In this document: piece after piece, positions 11,176-23,469 of the stretch | Numbering within the stretch: the stretch's first letter is position 1 | How the letters are laid out: every line of letters starts with the position of its first letter | Made by a program: the position numbers and the translations under genes | Assembly: GCA_037501455.1 (NCBI GenBank) | Contig: CM074855.1 | Location: forward strand, 57,419,001 to 57,483,000 | Origin: Lantana camara | Lineage: Eukaryota; Streptophyta; Magnoliopsida; Lamiales; Verbenaceae | DNA: 64,000 nucleotides | Direction: 5' to 3' | The notes under the pieces: generated by a model | Databases searched by the model: none | The model's input: only the letters and a program-made list of their open reading frames with translations | What the model was told of the DNA's origin: nothing

Positions 11176-12315
11176 TGTAACGCCCCGATTTTTCCATTCA
11201 ATCATTATTGGTTAATTTATAAATTTCATGAAATTAGATTCTTAATATTTCCATGAAATTATATGAAATTATTATTAATGAGAGATTTACATAAATTAAT
11301 TGATAATGTGACTAATTGCTCATATATGACCTTACTTGATCATTTCTTGAGAATGAGGACTTGATTGCATGAAATGAATTGGAGTTATTTGATCATTTCC
11401 CATGGAACAAAACTTGATTGCATGCATTCAATTAATTTAAGGACTTAAATGCAAAATATGGTGTTTCATGTTTGACTAGGGTTTGTTCATCTTGATGTGA
11501 TTCCTTGAATATATGAGTTTAGAAGCATGTTTAGGACCTTTTTGTTTGGAAGCTTTCATGAATTCTTGATTTATATGGAGGTTGGAAGATATCATATTAT
11601 ATAGGGTTTGGTTGAGGAATTCTTGATGATCTATATATGTTTCCATGGGTTATATGATGTTTGATTGATATATATGATCATATACATGTTATATGTTACT
11701 TTGGAGTGATTTAATTGCATTGATTTGGTGTTTAAATGGCTTGGGATCCATTTCTCGCCAAACCCCTGTTTTGCCCCTTTTTCCAGTTCTGGAAGGGTAC
11801 CTGGACCACTTTACCCGGCCGGGAAATTATTCCCTTGAAATTTACCCGGCCGGGTATCCCCTCATCCAGACTCTAAATGACCTGATTTTTAAACCCACGA
11901 AAACCTTTTGAAGTCTGGAACAACCTCCAATTGGAATCACCTCAATATCTTTTATAGTTTATGAGATATAATCAATTCTTTTAGGTGTCATCATTTTCCC
12001 GACAAACTGCACTCGCTTAACTTCAAGCTTATGCCGTTTTTTCCTCGCTTTGGACTAGAAAACGAGCCATATATCATCGGAAATTTATTTATGTCTAGTT
12101 TCATTACCAAGAAAAAAAACTCAATTCTGACTTCTACAATTAAAGATATTCCAGTTTTCCTACAGCATGTGCGTTTCCTAAAATTGTCCGTTTTTGCCAA
12201 ATTTCACCAAAACCTTTCTTATTGCATTCCTTTCACTCTCTTGGCTCCCATATGTGAATTATAATATATATATACTTGATTAATTGATAATTATGCTCCT
12301 AATTGACACTTCTTG
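11176..12315 (+). mobile_element. Family C 3' LTR, 5' portion only
   Basis: The LTR starts TGTAACGCCCCGATTTTTCC and is interrupted at 12315 by the family E insertion. The remainder does not reappear on the far side, so it was lost in a deletion. It contains ACCCGGCCGGG palindromes at about 11812-11855. They are followed by a block of about 240 bp (11879-12117) shared with the LTRs of H and B. Confidence 0.8.
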
Positions 12316-12649
12316 TGTAGCGCCCCTTAACACTACAACCCCGCACCGTTGTACTTCCCGAGTGGATGTGAGACCTAGCACTCGAGAAATACTCCGGCGA
12401 ACGGACAAGACTATACAATACCAGAGTATGAAATTGAAACGCAACGGAAAATAAACTTGAGCAATATAAGGGGACAATACATGACGAAACACATATCATT
12501 AAGTTGGATAAGTAATTACAGCGAAAGATCTAATTTTATAGGAGAGTGCTTATTGACATAGGTACATGCACTCTTAGTATAATCCTGATTGACTAAGATA
12601 TGACACCTTAAAGCTTCAAGATACCTCTAAGGCGTCGCTCCGTGGATTC

Positions 12650-13356
12650 CTGAAATCATGCATTTTAAAACCGGGCGAGAGGGTTAGTCAAAGGGACTAA
12701 GTGAAGGGGGTGTAATAAATTATAAGTATAAATATATGTATATATATATTTATATAATCAAGAAGATCTTGATCAAAATACTGGCAATAGGATATAGCAA
12801 ATAGGGAACGGTTCATAATATTTGTAAAAATAGGGATAGGGGTATTTGGAAATCCTTGTAAAAAAAAATATGAACCGTTGTAACAAGAACTTGAATGCCC
12901 GCAAGCTAGGCCTCTCCATCCGTAACTCCTTAAATCATGATAAAATAGTAACGGTGTTGATCAAGACACCGATACTTCAATAAAACCAATAAAACAATAA
13001 CTCCGCTACTCCTTGGTGTCAATAGGGGAGCCAACCCTAGAGACCATGAACTAGATTCGGGAGGCAGCCATCTCTCCCTCATCCCTTGGCGTGGAGTAAC
13101 TAACCTCCAGTTAAACCGCTACCAAGAGGTGGTGGCAGTCCGCAGCACCAACAATACCCTCGGCCCGATACCTTCCGGGTAATTGCTCGCTACGGATACA
13201 GCCGGGGCCCATAACAGGAATCGAGAACAATATTTTGCTTGCATAACCCGGGATCAATGTTTTGATAAAATGGACTTGAAATATATAATGTTCTAGAAAA
13301 ACGTTGATTCCGGCAAGAAAGTATTTTTCCCTTAAAAGGGATAGTGTAGTAAAGTA

Positions 13357-13388
<32 letters not shown>

Positions 13389-14448
13389 GTAAATCAATAT
13401 GATGGGTAGGCTTGAAAATAGTTTTTATATAGATACGTATGTATAGGCATGATTCCAGTTGAAAACATTTTAACCCTCACCGACTGTCTTGATGGTCTAG
13501 ACAAAATCCTTGGGATTCCACTGTTCAATTATATCCTCGCCTGAAAGTAATAACTACTACTGGCTTAGAACTTGGTTCTAATATTCAAATTAATCAATCA
13601 TACACACCATAAAGTACACATCATGTAATATGTTAAAGATTTCCTAGTAAACCCTAAATTTACCCGTTTAAGGGAATTTGATTAATAATTTAGGGTTAAT
13701 GGGATCTTTAGCTAATCAAATATATATATACCATATGATAATTATAATTATAAGATTTGAAATAAGATTTATGGTTTAATATAGGTTATCTTTTGAAAAT
13801 ATTACATAGTTTACCGATTTTTGGAAAATTCGGGGAAAAATCTTTCTTTAAAATTCCAAAACTCATTTTATAATTATTTTTATAATAATTTCGAAATTAA
13901 TAGTATTTTGGTTGACCAAAAAGTCAAAATTACTATTGGAAACATTTACTATTCAATTTCATGTGAATTAAACACTTTATAACACAAAATCAAATTCACA
14001 CACACACACACATTGATCACGGCACACACATGCACACACACATATTCAAGAACATTATGAACATGTTCTTGAGCTTATTTGAATATTCAAAGAGGGTATG
14101 TAACATGTTCTATCATATTCATATTCATAACATAAGATTGAAGCACAATATAGCAAAATATATGAATTCTCTATGAAAAATAATTCTAAATAAATTACTA
14201 TAGGCATGAATTTAATCAAACAAGATCATAAGTATTTAAATACATATTCACATTATATCATATCATAATTCATGCATTTAATTAAATAAAATTCCATAAT
14301 GTACACACATTGTATTTAAACTAACAACTATGCATATATTTCATAAAATAAATTCCTAAAGCATAATTTAAATAATCCTAGGCATACTACTATTATTTCT
14401 ATACTAAGAACATTATATAAAACATGAAATAATAGAAGAAAAACTCAC
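12650..14448 (-). other. Candidate leader intron in E LTR 1
   Basis: Donor AAG/GTGAGT at 14448, branch point CTAAC at 12683-12687 and acceptor TTTCAG/G at 12650 on the minus strand give an intron of 1799 nt. The same signals are in LTR 2 (17563-19363). This is predicted from motifs only. Confidence 0.55.
13356..13384. repeat. (AT)14 microsatellite in E LTR 1
   Basis: A dinucleotide AT run that is one unit longer in the second LTR, near 18270-18299. Confidence 0.9.
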
Positions 14449-14543
14449 CTTGTAGAGAGAGGGAGAAAGTGGCGTGAGCTAGGGGAGAGAAGAGAGTGAT
14501 TTTTGTGTGTTGATTTGTGAAGTATAAATGAGGCTTGAGGGGG

Positions 14544-14552
14544 TATTTATAG
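14544..14552 (-). promoter_or_regulatory. TATA box of family E LTR 1
   Basis: The minus strand reads CTATAAATACCCC, a textbook plant core promoter. The expected start site is about 25-32 bp downstream (near 14515-14520). That leaves a first exon of about 70 nt before the splice donor at 14448. An identical copy is at 19459-19467. Confidence 0.75.
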
Positions 14553-15676
14553 GTAGTCATGAGGGGTCTCTAAGCAATAAATGAAAGTTTAAGGGAGATG
14601 TGGTTGTCTTAGATTTCAACAAATGCTTGGTAATTAAGTTGGAGATGTGGTTAAATTATAATTGAACAAATGCTAGGTTACTAACTAAGAAATGTGGAGA
14701 AATTATGCCCATTTGTTTAATTCTTCTAGAAGACCATGAGGTCATGGATGATGTCATTTTGATTAAAAATAAATGTAAAAATAATATAAAATTTATTCAA
14801 GAGTCGAGAGATAAAATTTCGATGTAGTGAATTAATAATAGAATGAGTGAAAAGTGAGCTTCGTTTTGATTATAAACATGAAATATTTGGAGTTTTTGTT
14901 TATAAATTATGAACATTGAAGATGATGAAAATCATGAGAAAATTATATAATCGAAGCTAGGATGAAGTTTAAAGTTTGGAAAAATCACCATAATGTAGAG
15001 GAAAATTCAAGGATCGTTTCAAGTATAATTTCGACTATTGAATAAAAGCTAATTTGTTCAAAATAAAATGATGATTTTTAGAAAGGAAAATGTTTATAAA
15101 ATATGCTATGACAAAATCGAGTTTTTGGTAAATGCATGAAAATTCATGAAATAATTTGAGGATCGTTTTGGTTATAATTTTGGATATCAAAAAGTAGAAG
15201 TGTAAGGATTTATTGATGATCGAATCATAAGCTAGGGTTTTCGCCGGTTTTTGATACTACGGGAGTTAGGATGGGAATTATGGTTCTCGGAGAGTATCAC
15301 GATCCTCGAAATAATGTGAGGATTCTTTTGGTTAAAATATTGGGTAATGAAAGTATTTCGGGAAATGTAGGAATATTTTTGAGCTGTAGGGGTATTTTCG
15401 TAATTTCCAACCTAAAACTGTAGGAATGGGTTTTGAAACATATGAAGGGGTTTTAGGTGCTAGAAGGGAATGAATATTAGAATTCTAAGTTTTTATAAAA
15501 AGAATTTCAAGGTACAAGTTAAATAGAAGAAGGAATTAAATTCACGAGCTTTTTATTAAACTATAACATATTAAAGCACATAAGTCACATAATATGCAAT
15601 GCATGAAGAGAATTAATACACTTCCTGAGTTACCCCTTTTACCTTTCTCGACTTGGCCCTGAGTAGGGCTGTTACA

Positions 15677-15875
15677 ATCTTCCCCCCTTTAAAAGAATCT
15701 GTCCTCAGATTCTACTCATGTTTCATAATAGCTTTAGATAATGTTTGTATCCTCTATTCATGATAAACTAGTTTCCAAAGGAGAACTTTACTTTAAACAC
15801 ATATGGCAATTGTTCAGATAAGAAATTTAGATGCACACATAAGTGATGCAATGAATGCGTGTCGCCAGCACCATA
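15677..15875 (-). other. Post-gag segment and polypurine tract of family E
   Basis: Only about 200 bp separate the gag stop from the LTR. On the minus strand it contains the hairpin AGAATCTG-AGGA-CAGATTCT (15694-15713) and the purine tract TTTTAAAGGGGGGAAGATT beside the LTR at 15676. No protease, RT or integrase sequence is present. Confidence 0.85.
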
Positions 15876-16961
15876 TTAAGTAGTAACTGGCGTGTTTAGA
15901 ATGTGTACCGTACCCTCATTATTGGCAAGATTTGGTTTCATGTTTCCTTCCACAGCATAAGCTCGTCCTTTGACCATCGGTTTCCCAGATGTTCCTTCCA
16001 TAGTCTTCCCTTTATTTCTTGGTTTTGGTCTTTTTGGACAATTTTCTATTTGATGATCAGGGTCTCCGCACCATAAACATGTACCAGCCTTCCTTCGACA
16101 TTCCTCCTCAGTATGCCCCCGCCTCTGACAGTACTCACAAATAATCTCTTCCTGAAGTTTTGGTGGTGCCTGTTGGGGCTTGGGCCAGGACTGTACTTGT
16201 TTCTTTCCGGAAGTTGACTTAAATGGTTCAGCGGGACGTTTGGATTCCTGGGATGACTTATAGGGTGGCTCGGAACGATTGTTTGCCAGATGGACTTCCT
16301 TATGTGTGGCCTCCGTTTTCATGGCCGTTTCTACAGCCTTGGTGTAGGTTCCCAATTCAAATGGAGCTAAGGCCCATCGAAGATTGGATCTAAGACCATC
16401 AACAAACCGTTTAATTTTGCGGCGTTCATCATGTAGGATATGTGGGGCATACTGGATTAGCCTAACAAACTGAGCTTCATATTCGGCCACCGATGCTTTG
16501 CCTTGAACTAGATTCATAAACTCTGCTTCTCGGGCATCCCTAGTCACCTGGGGAATATACTTGTCATAGAACACTCTCACAAAGTCATTCCACCCATGAT
16601 TCACCTGATTTTCTGCCCAGACTCGTTTTGTATATTTCCACCAATTTAGGGCTGCTTCTTCTAGCATGAAGACAGCATACTGAACTCTTTCGGGTTCTTC
16701 AGGACTAATACCCATTGCTTCAAAAATTTTCTCAAGACTTGCTATCCAGTTTTCTGCCTTCACATCATCGGGTTCTCCGAAGAACTTAGGTGGATCCATC
16801 CGTAGGAACTTTTCTAAGGACTTCTCATTGTTACCTTTTGATCTATTAGCGCAGGTTTGCACTATCTCTTTTAAAGCATCTACTAGCTCAGAATTTCCTC
16901 CGGCTGAGGATATATCTTCTCTTGGTGGAGTGCTTTCTTGGGCGGTTCTTCGGGGAGACAT
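15876..16961 (-). CDS. Gag protein of non-autonomous (gag-only) element E, intact, 361 aa
   Basis: An uninterrupted Gag begins MSPRRTAQESTPP, the same basic opening as other Gags here. A retrotransposon gag/capsid-like domain spans about residues 50-200 (WIASLEKIFEAMG, ALNWWKYTK, FYDKYIPQ, FVDGLRSNLRW). A basic, Ser/Pro/Lys-rich linker follows. Two CX2CX4HX4C zinc knuckles lie at about 274-308 (CEYCQRRGHTEEEC, CLWCGDPDHQIENC). The protein ends shortly after NEGTVHILNTP, which corresponds to the start of protease in autonomous relatives, and no pol exists between this stop and the LTR. Gag would package element RNA into particles in the cytoplasm; RT and integrase must come in trans. The near-identical LTRs and open frame suggest recent activity. 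The layout matches elements described as TR-GAG. Confidence 0.9.
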   Translation of the reverse strand: MSPRRTAQESTPPREDISSAGGNSELVDALKEIVQTCANRSKGNNEKSLEKFLRMDPPKFFGEPDDVKAENWIASLEKIFEAMGISPEEPERVQYAVFMLEEAALNWWKYTKRVWAENQVNHGWNDFVRVFYDKYIPQVTRDAREAEFMNLVQGKASVAEYEAQFVRLIQYAPHILHDERRKIKRFVDGLRSNLRWALAPFELGTYTKAVETAMKTEATHKEVHLANNRSEPPYKSSQESKRPAEPFKSTSGKKQVQSWPKPQQAPPKLQEEIICEYCQRRGHTEEECRRKAGTCLWCGDPDHQIENCPKRPKPRNKGKTMEGTSGKPMVKGRAYAVEGNMKPNLANNEGTVHILNTPVTT

Positions 16962-17228
16962 TATGAGCTATGATGCATGATGGTTAAGAATGACTAGCAG
17001 ATAATCACTTAAGTAGAAATTTTCCAAGTAGTGACAATCAATACACGTAATATCACATAAATCGTAGCACAGATAAGGCATATAAAGACACAGAAGAATA
17101 ACATGTTAACTTACGGTCCTACTGGTATCTTGAAGCAACCTTAACACATAGTGCAACACACAAGAGGATAGAGCACCCTTTCAGTTAAGTCTCTTCTTAA
17201 CTTAACCGGGCTCTGATACCACTTTAGT
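16962..17228 (-). other. Family E leader with tRNA-iMet primer-binding site
   Basis: The PBS TGGTATCAGAGC lies on the minus strand at 17210-17221, 7 nt from the LTR that starts at 17229. Unlike A, H and I, the bases after the PBS (CCGGTTAAGTTAAG) do not form the GCAA-capped hairpin. Confidence 0.85.
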
Positions 17229-18267
17229 TGTAGCGCCCCTTAACACTACAACCCCGCACCGTTGTACTTCCCGAGTGGATGTGAGACCTAGCACTCGAGA
17301 AATACTCCGGCGAACGGACAAGACTATACAATACCAGAGTATGAAATTGAAACGCAACGGAAAATAAACTTGAGCAATATAAGGGGACAATACATGACGA
17401 AACACATATCATTAAGTTGGATAAGTAATTACAGCGAAAGATCTAATTTTATAGGAGAGTGCTTATTGACATAGGTACATGCACTCTTAGTATAATCCTG
17501 ATTGACTAAGATATGACACCTTAAAGCTTCAAGATACCTCTAAGGCGTCGCTCCGTGGATTCCTGAAATCATGCATTTTAAAACCGGGCGAGAGGGTTAG
17601 TCAAAGGGACTAAGTGAAGGGGGTGTAATAAATTATAAGTATAAATATATGTATATATATATTTATATAATCAAGAAGATCTTGATCAAAATACTGGCAA
17701 TAGGATATAGCAAATAGGGAACGGTTCATAATATTTGTAAAAATAGGGATAGGGGTATTTGGAAATCCTTGTAAAAAAAAATATGAACCGTTGTAACAAG
17801 AACTTGAATGCCCGCAAGCTAGGCCTCTCCATCCGTAACTCCTTAAATCATGATAAAATAGTAACGGTGTTGATCAAGACACCGATACTTCAATAAAACC
17901 AATAAAACAATAACTCCGCTACTCCTTGGTGTCAATAGGGGAGCCAACCCTAGAGACCATGAACTAGATTCGGGAGGCAGCCATCTCTCCCTCATCCCTT
18001 GGCGTGGAGTAACTAACCTCCAGTTAAACCGCTACCAAGAGGTGGTGGCAGTCCGCAGCACCAACAATACCCTCGGCCCGATACCTTCCGGGTAATTGCT
18101 CGCTACGGATACAGCCGGGGCCCATAACAGGAATCGAGAACAATATTTTGCTTGCATAACCCGGGATCAATGTTTTGATAAAATGGACTTGAAATATATA
18201 ATGTTCTAGAAAAACGTTGATTCCGGCAAGAAAGTATTTTTCCCTTAAAAGGGATAGTGTAGTAAAG

Positions 18268-18303
<36 letters not shown>

Positions 18304-20591
18304 GTAAATCAATATGATGGGTAGGCTTGAAAATAGTTTTTATATAGATACGTATGTATAGGCATGATTCCAGTTGAAAACATTTTAACCCTCACCGACT
18401 GTCTTGATGGTCTAGACAAAATCCTTGGGATTCCACTGTTCAATTATATCCTCGCCTGAAAGTAATAACTACTACTGGCTTAGAACTTGGTTCTAATATT
18501 CAAATTAATCAATCATACACACCATAAAGTACACATCATGTAATATGTTAAAGATTTCCTAGTAAACCCTAAATTTACCCGTTTAAGGGAATTTGATTAA
18601 TAATTTAGGGTTAATGGGATCTTTAGCTAATCAAATATATATATACCATATGATAATTATAATTATAAGATTTGAAATAAGATTTATGGTTTAATATAGG
18701 TTATCTTTTGAAAATATTACATAGTTTACCGATTTTTGGAAAATTCGGGGAAAAATCTTTCTTTAAAATTCCAAAACTCATTTTATAATTATTTTTATAA
18801 TAATTTCGAAATTAATAGTATTTTGGTTGACCAAAAAGTCAAAATTACTATTGGAAACATTTACTATTCAATTTCATGTGAATTAAACACTTTATAACAC
18901 AAAATCAAATTCACACACACACACACATTGATCACGGCACACACATGCACACACACATATTCAAGAACATTATGAACATGTTCTTGAGCTTATTTGAATA
19001 TTCAAAGAGGGTATGTAACATGTTCTATCATATTCATATTCATAACATAAGATTGAAGCACAATATAGCAAAATATATGAATTCTCTATGAAAAATAATT
19101 CTAAATAAATTACTATAGGCATGAATTTAATCAAACAAGATCATAAGTATTTAAATACATATTCACATTATATCATATCATAATTCATGCATTTAATTAA
19201 ATAAAATTCCATAATGTACACACATTGTATTTAAACTAACAACTATGCATATATTTCATAAAATAAATTCCTAAAGCATAATTTAAATAATCCTAGGCAT
19301 ACTACTATTATTTCTATACTAAGAACATTATATAAAACATGAAATAATAGAAGAAAAACTCACCTTGTAGAGAGAGGGAGAAAGTGGCGTGAGCTAGGGG
19401 AGAGAAGAGAGTGATTTTTGTGTGTTGATTTGTGAAGTATAAATGAGGCTTGAGGGGGTATTTATAGGTAGTCATGAGGGGTCTCTAAGCAATAAATGAA
19501 AGTTTAAGGGAGATGTGGTTGTCTTAGATTTCAACAAATGCTTGGTAATTAAGTTGGAGATGTGGTTAAATTATAATTGAACAAATGCTAGGTTACTAAC
19601 TAAGAAATGTGGAGAAATTATGCCCATTTGTTTAATTCTTCTAGAAGACCATGAGGTCATGGATGATGTCATTTTGATTAAAAATAAATGTAAAAATAAT
19701 ATAAAATTTATTCAAGAGTCGAGAGATAAAATTTCGATGTAGTGAATTAATAATAGAATGAGTGAAAAGTGAGCTTCGTTTTGATTATAAACATGAAATA
19801 TTTGGAGTTTTTGTTTATAAATTATGAACATTGAAGATGATGAAAATCATGAGAAAATTATATAATCGAAGCTAGGATGAAGTTTAAAGTTTGGAAAAAT
19901 CACCATAATGTAGAGGAAAATTCAAGGATCGTTTCAAGTATAATTTCGACTATTGAATAAAAGCTAATTTGTTCAAAATAAAATGATGATTTTTAGAAAG
20001 GAAAATGTTTATAAAATATGCTATGACAAAATCGAGTTTTTGGTAAATGCATGAAAATTCATGAAATAATTTGAGGATCGTTTTGGTTATAATTTTGGAT
20101 ATCAAAAAGTAGAAGTGTAAGGATTTATTGATGATCGAATCATAAGCTAGGGTTTTCGCCGGTTTTTGATACTACGGGAGTTAGGATGGGAATTATGGTT
20201 CTCGGAGAGTATCACGATCCTCGAAATAATGTGAGGATTCTTTTGGTTAAAATATTGGGTAATGAAAGTATTTCGGGAAATGTAGGAATATTTTTGAGCT
20301 GTAGGGGTATTTTCGTAATTTCCAACCTAAAACTGTAGGAATGGGTTTTGAAACATATGAAGGGGTTTTAGGTGCTAGAAGGGAATGAATATTAGAATTC
20401 TAAGTTTTTATAAAAAGAATTTCAAGGTACAAGTTAAATAGAAGAAGGAATTAAATTCACGAGCTTTTTATTAAACTATAACATATTAAAGCACATAAGT
20501 CACATAATATGCAATGCATGAAGAGAATTAATACACTTCCTGAGTTACCCCTTTTACCTTTCTCGACTTGGCCCTGAGTAGGGCTGTTACA
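17229..20591 (-). mobile_element. Family E LTR 2 (3363 bp), shared by two tandem units
   Basis: This is a near-perfect copy of 12316-15676. It serves as the 5' LTR of the unit to its left. It is also followed on the right by another polypurine tract and gag, so the array is LTR-gag-LTR-gag. The TATA box is at 19459-19467 and the candidate intron at 17563-19363. Confidence 0.9.
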
Positions 20592-21733
20592 ATCTTCCCC
20601 CCTTTAAAAGAATCTGTCCTCAGATTCTACTCATGTTTCATAATAGCTTTAGATAATGTTTGTATCCTCTATTCATGATAAACTAGTTTCCAAAGGAGAA
20701 CTTTACTTTAAACACATATGGCAATTGTTCAGATAAGAAATTTAGATGCACACATAAGTGATGCAATGAATGCGTGTCGCCAGCACCATATTAAGTAGTA
20801 ACTGGCGTGTTTAGAATGTGTACCGTACCCTCATTATTGGCAAGATTTGGTTTCATGTTTCCTTCCACAGCATAAGCTCGTCCTTTGACCATCGGTTTCC
20901 CAGATGTTCCTTCCATAGTCTTCCCTTTATTTCTTGGTTTTGGTCTTTTTGGACAATTTTCTATTTGATGATCAGGGTCTCCGCACCATAAACATGTACC
21001 AGCCTTCCTTCGACATTCCTCCTCAGTATGCCCCCGCCTCTGACAGTACTCACAAATAATCTCTTCCTGAAGTTTTGGTGGTGCCTGTTGGGGCTTGGGC
21101 CAGGACTGTACTTGTTTCTTTCCGGAAGTTGACTTAAATGGTTCAGCGGGACGTTTGGATTCCTGGGATGACTTATAGGGTGGCTCGGAACGATTGTTTG
21201 CCAGATGGACTTCCTTATGTGTGGCCTCCGTTTTCATGGCCGTTTCTACAGCCTTGGTGTAGGTTCCCAATTCAAATGGAGCTAAGGCCCATCGAAGATT
21301 GGATCTAAGACCATCAACAAACAGTTTAATTTTGCGGCGTTCATCATGTAGGATATGTGGGGCATACTGGATTAGCCTAACAAACTGAGCTTCATATTCG
21401 GCCACCGATGCTTTGCCTTGAACTAGATTCATAAACTCTGCTTCTCGGGCATCCCTAGTCACCTGGGGAATATACTTGTCATAGAACACTCTCACAAAGT
21501 CATTCCACCCATGATTCACCTGATTTTCTGCCCAGACTCGTTTTGTATATTTCCACCAATTTAGGGCTGCTTCTTCTAGCATGAAGACAGCATACTGAAC
21601 TCTTTCGGGTTCTTCAGGACTAATACCCATTGCTTCAAAAATTTTCTCAAGACTTGCTATCCAGTTTTCTGCCTTCACATCATCGGGTTCTCCGAAGAAC
21701 TTAGGTGGATCCATCCGTAGGAACTTTTCTAAG
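20592..21733 (-). pseudogene. Second family E gag unit, 5'-truncated and fused to F LTR sequence
   Basis: The polypurine hairpin (20609-20628) and gag duplicate the first unit almost base for base; one substitution seen is Arg to Leu in KIKRFVDG (accg to acag near 21323). Homology stops at 21733, removing about the first 50 codons of gag, the leader, the PBS and the right-hand LTR. The open frame runs on into the adjacent F LTR. It starts at an ATG at 21819 (MTWCVCGRSISYH), giving a 342-codon chimeric reading frame of 29 F-derived plus gag codons. The junction shows 2-3 bp of microhomology (AG). I infer illegitimate recombination or a deletion; the chimera has no evident promoter context. Confidence 0.8.
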
Positions 21734-23469
21734 CACCCCAAGCGGTGGGGCACCACACCCCCCGCACTATGACCCGACACGTGGTACGAAATGGAACGTC
21801 CGCACACGCACCAAGTCACAGCGAACGGGTGACAAACGAAAAATCCAACCTAAGCTAGGCGGTACCCAAACCCCATACAAGTAAAATATGCAAAAACCTG
21901 TATGCGGAAGCGAATCAAAATATGAACTAACAAAAGCTTTAATCAACAACATAAATAAACGGGTTCAACAAATTCCACGAACCTGTCCTAACCTGTCCCG
22001 AATTCAAACATACAACAAAGACGGGTTCAACTAATCCAAGCCCTGTCCTAACCTGTCCCAAAAATTCATATAATCAAAGCATAAACATAATCCTATACGG
22101 AACATGCTATATACATAATTACAAACGGATGCAAATCATTCACAACTTAATCAAATAGATACAGGCTCAAAAGGCATGGACTCAACAGATAAGATACAAA
22201 GCCGCCTAGCTCGAACTCCAAGAACCTGAACCTGCAAACTGAAAACGTAGGTGGGGCGAGGGTCAGTCCACTGACTGAGTGAGGGGGCTGAACTCACACA
22301 TACTATACATAATAAGGAGCAGAGCACGTATCAAAAGAAAGATTATGAACCGGGACTAGGGTTTTGCATACCAAAACCATTTTTCCAAAAAGAGCTCATA
22401 TTTACACATATATTCATATCTTCTTAAGTTTGAAAACTCGTAGGGATTCATAGATTAAAAAACTCATAAGGATTCATAGATTCAGAGACGCATATGGACT
22501 CATATTAAAACTCATAGGGATTCATATTGAAACTCATGAAGATTCTTATATTCATAATAATTCAAAACTTAACATAAAAGTCCCTTATTGAAATCAAAAG
22601 ATCCTATCCCGTTTCATAATCAAAACAACAAAAGAATTTAAATACCCGGCGAGTACGGGTCTCCAAGCTTACTCCTTAATCAAAAGACTCAAAAGATTCA
22701 AACGGAAAGATAAACTCATAAAATTGATAGGACTCATAAATTCGTAGATTCATACTCCCGTATTCCAACCTTTCTCTGGAAGTCTGCACGCGGGTTACAG
22801 GCCCACGTCGTACAACTCAATATACGTGGGGTCGTGAGCCCACAACGTACCTTCTCCGACCTCAACCGAAGGCTCAAAGCACCACGCCTTCTCCATCTCC
22901 CTTAGAGTCGCGCGTAGATACTTCAAAGGAGCATGTGCACAGGGGTGATAACCGGCGACCCCAACAGCCGCACCGGGTCTCCCTTACCCACACCTCCGGA
23001 ACCCGGGGATTCAAATAGATTCAAATAGATTCATAGGAAGCATACCTAACTCGCGAAACATAAAACATTCGATTCACAACTTAAGAAACATACCATGAGA
23101 AACATACCTTACCGTGCAACTCGGCATATGCTATACGCGTACCTCTCCGTGTTTTCCAAATACATAATATGTTGAAGGAAATTCATTGCTTGCTTGATGA
23201 TACAAGGTTTGGAGCATAGCCTCGTTGCAAAACCATTTTTAAGCTTGTATACGCTCATACGTATAATTTCAAAAGAATTCATATCAAATCGAATTAACTA
23301 GATTCATAATATATCATAAGACACGTATTTAATACATATATAATAGTATATTTGCATGTGGGCTTGAAAACGAACATATAGGGTCATAGGTCGCTTTAAC
23401 TAAAACAAAAATCCTAAAACCTCACCTTACACCGACGGAAACGGAAAACCGGAGCCAAGAAGTCCCACT
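21734..23469 (-). mobile_element. Family F LTR, left part (interrupted by A1)
   Basis: It starts CACCCCAAGCGGTGGGGCACCACACCC, lacking only about the first 5 bp of a TGTAGCACCCC terminus. It continues to the A1 insertion point (CCACT at 23465-23469) and resumes at 34156. On the coding (minus) strand it has donor TAAG/GTGAGG at 23425, branch point CTGAC at 22262-22266 and acceptor TTGCAG at 22232. The AGCTAGGCGG/CCGCCTAGCT pair lies near 22200 and 21855. Confidence 0.8.

Larger units (their letters stand above)
12316..15676 (-). mobile_element. Family E LTR 1 (3361 bp)
   Basis: On the plus strand it runs from TGTAGCGCCCC to GGGCTGTTACA, and it is repeated almost identically at 17229-20591. The main difference I noticed is (AT)14 versus (AT)15. 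On the coding (minus) strand a TATA box (14544-14552) precedes a short leader. A consensus donor ACAAG/GTGAGT follows at 14448. A branch point CTAAC (12683-12687) and acceptor TTTCAG (12650) close a candidate 1.8-kb intron. The left flank 12311-12315 is TCTTG. A (CA)n tract lies near 14000. Confidence 0.9.
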
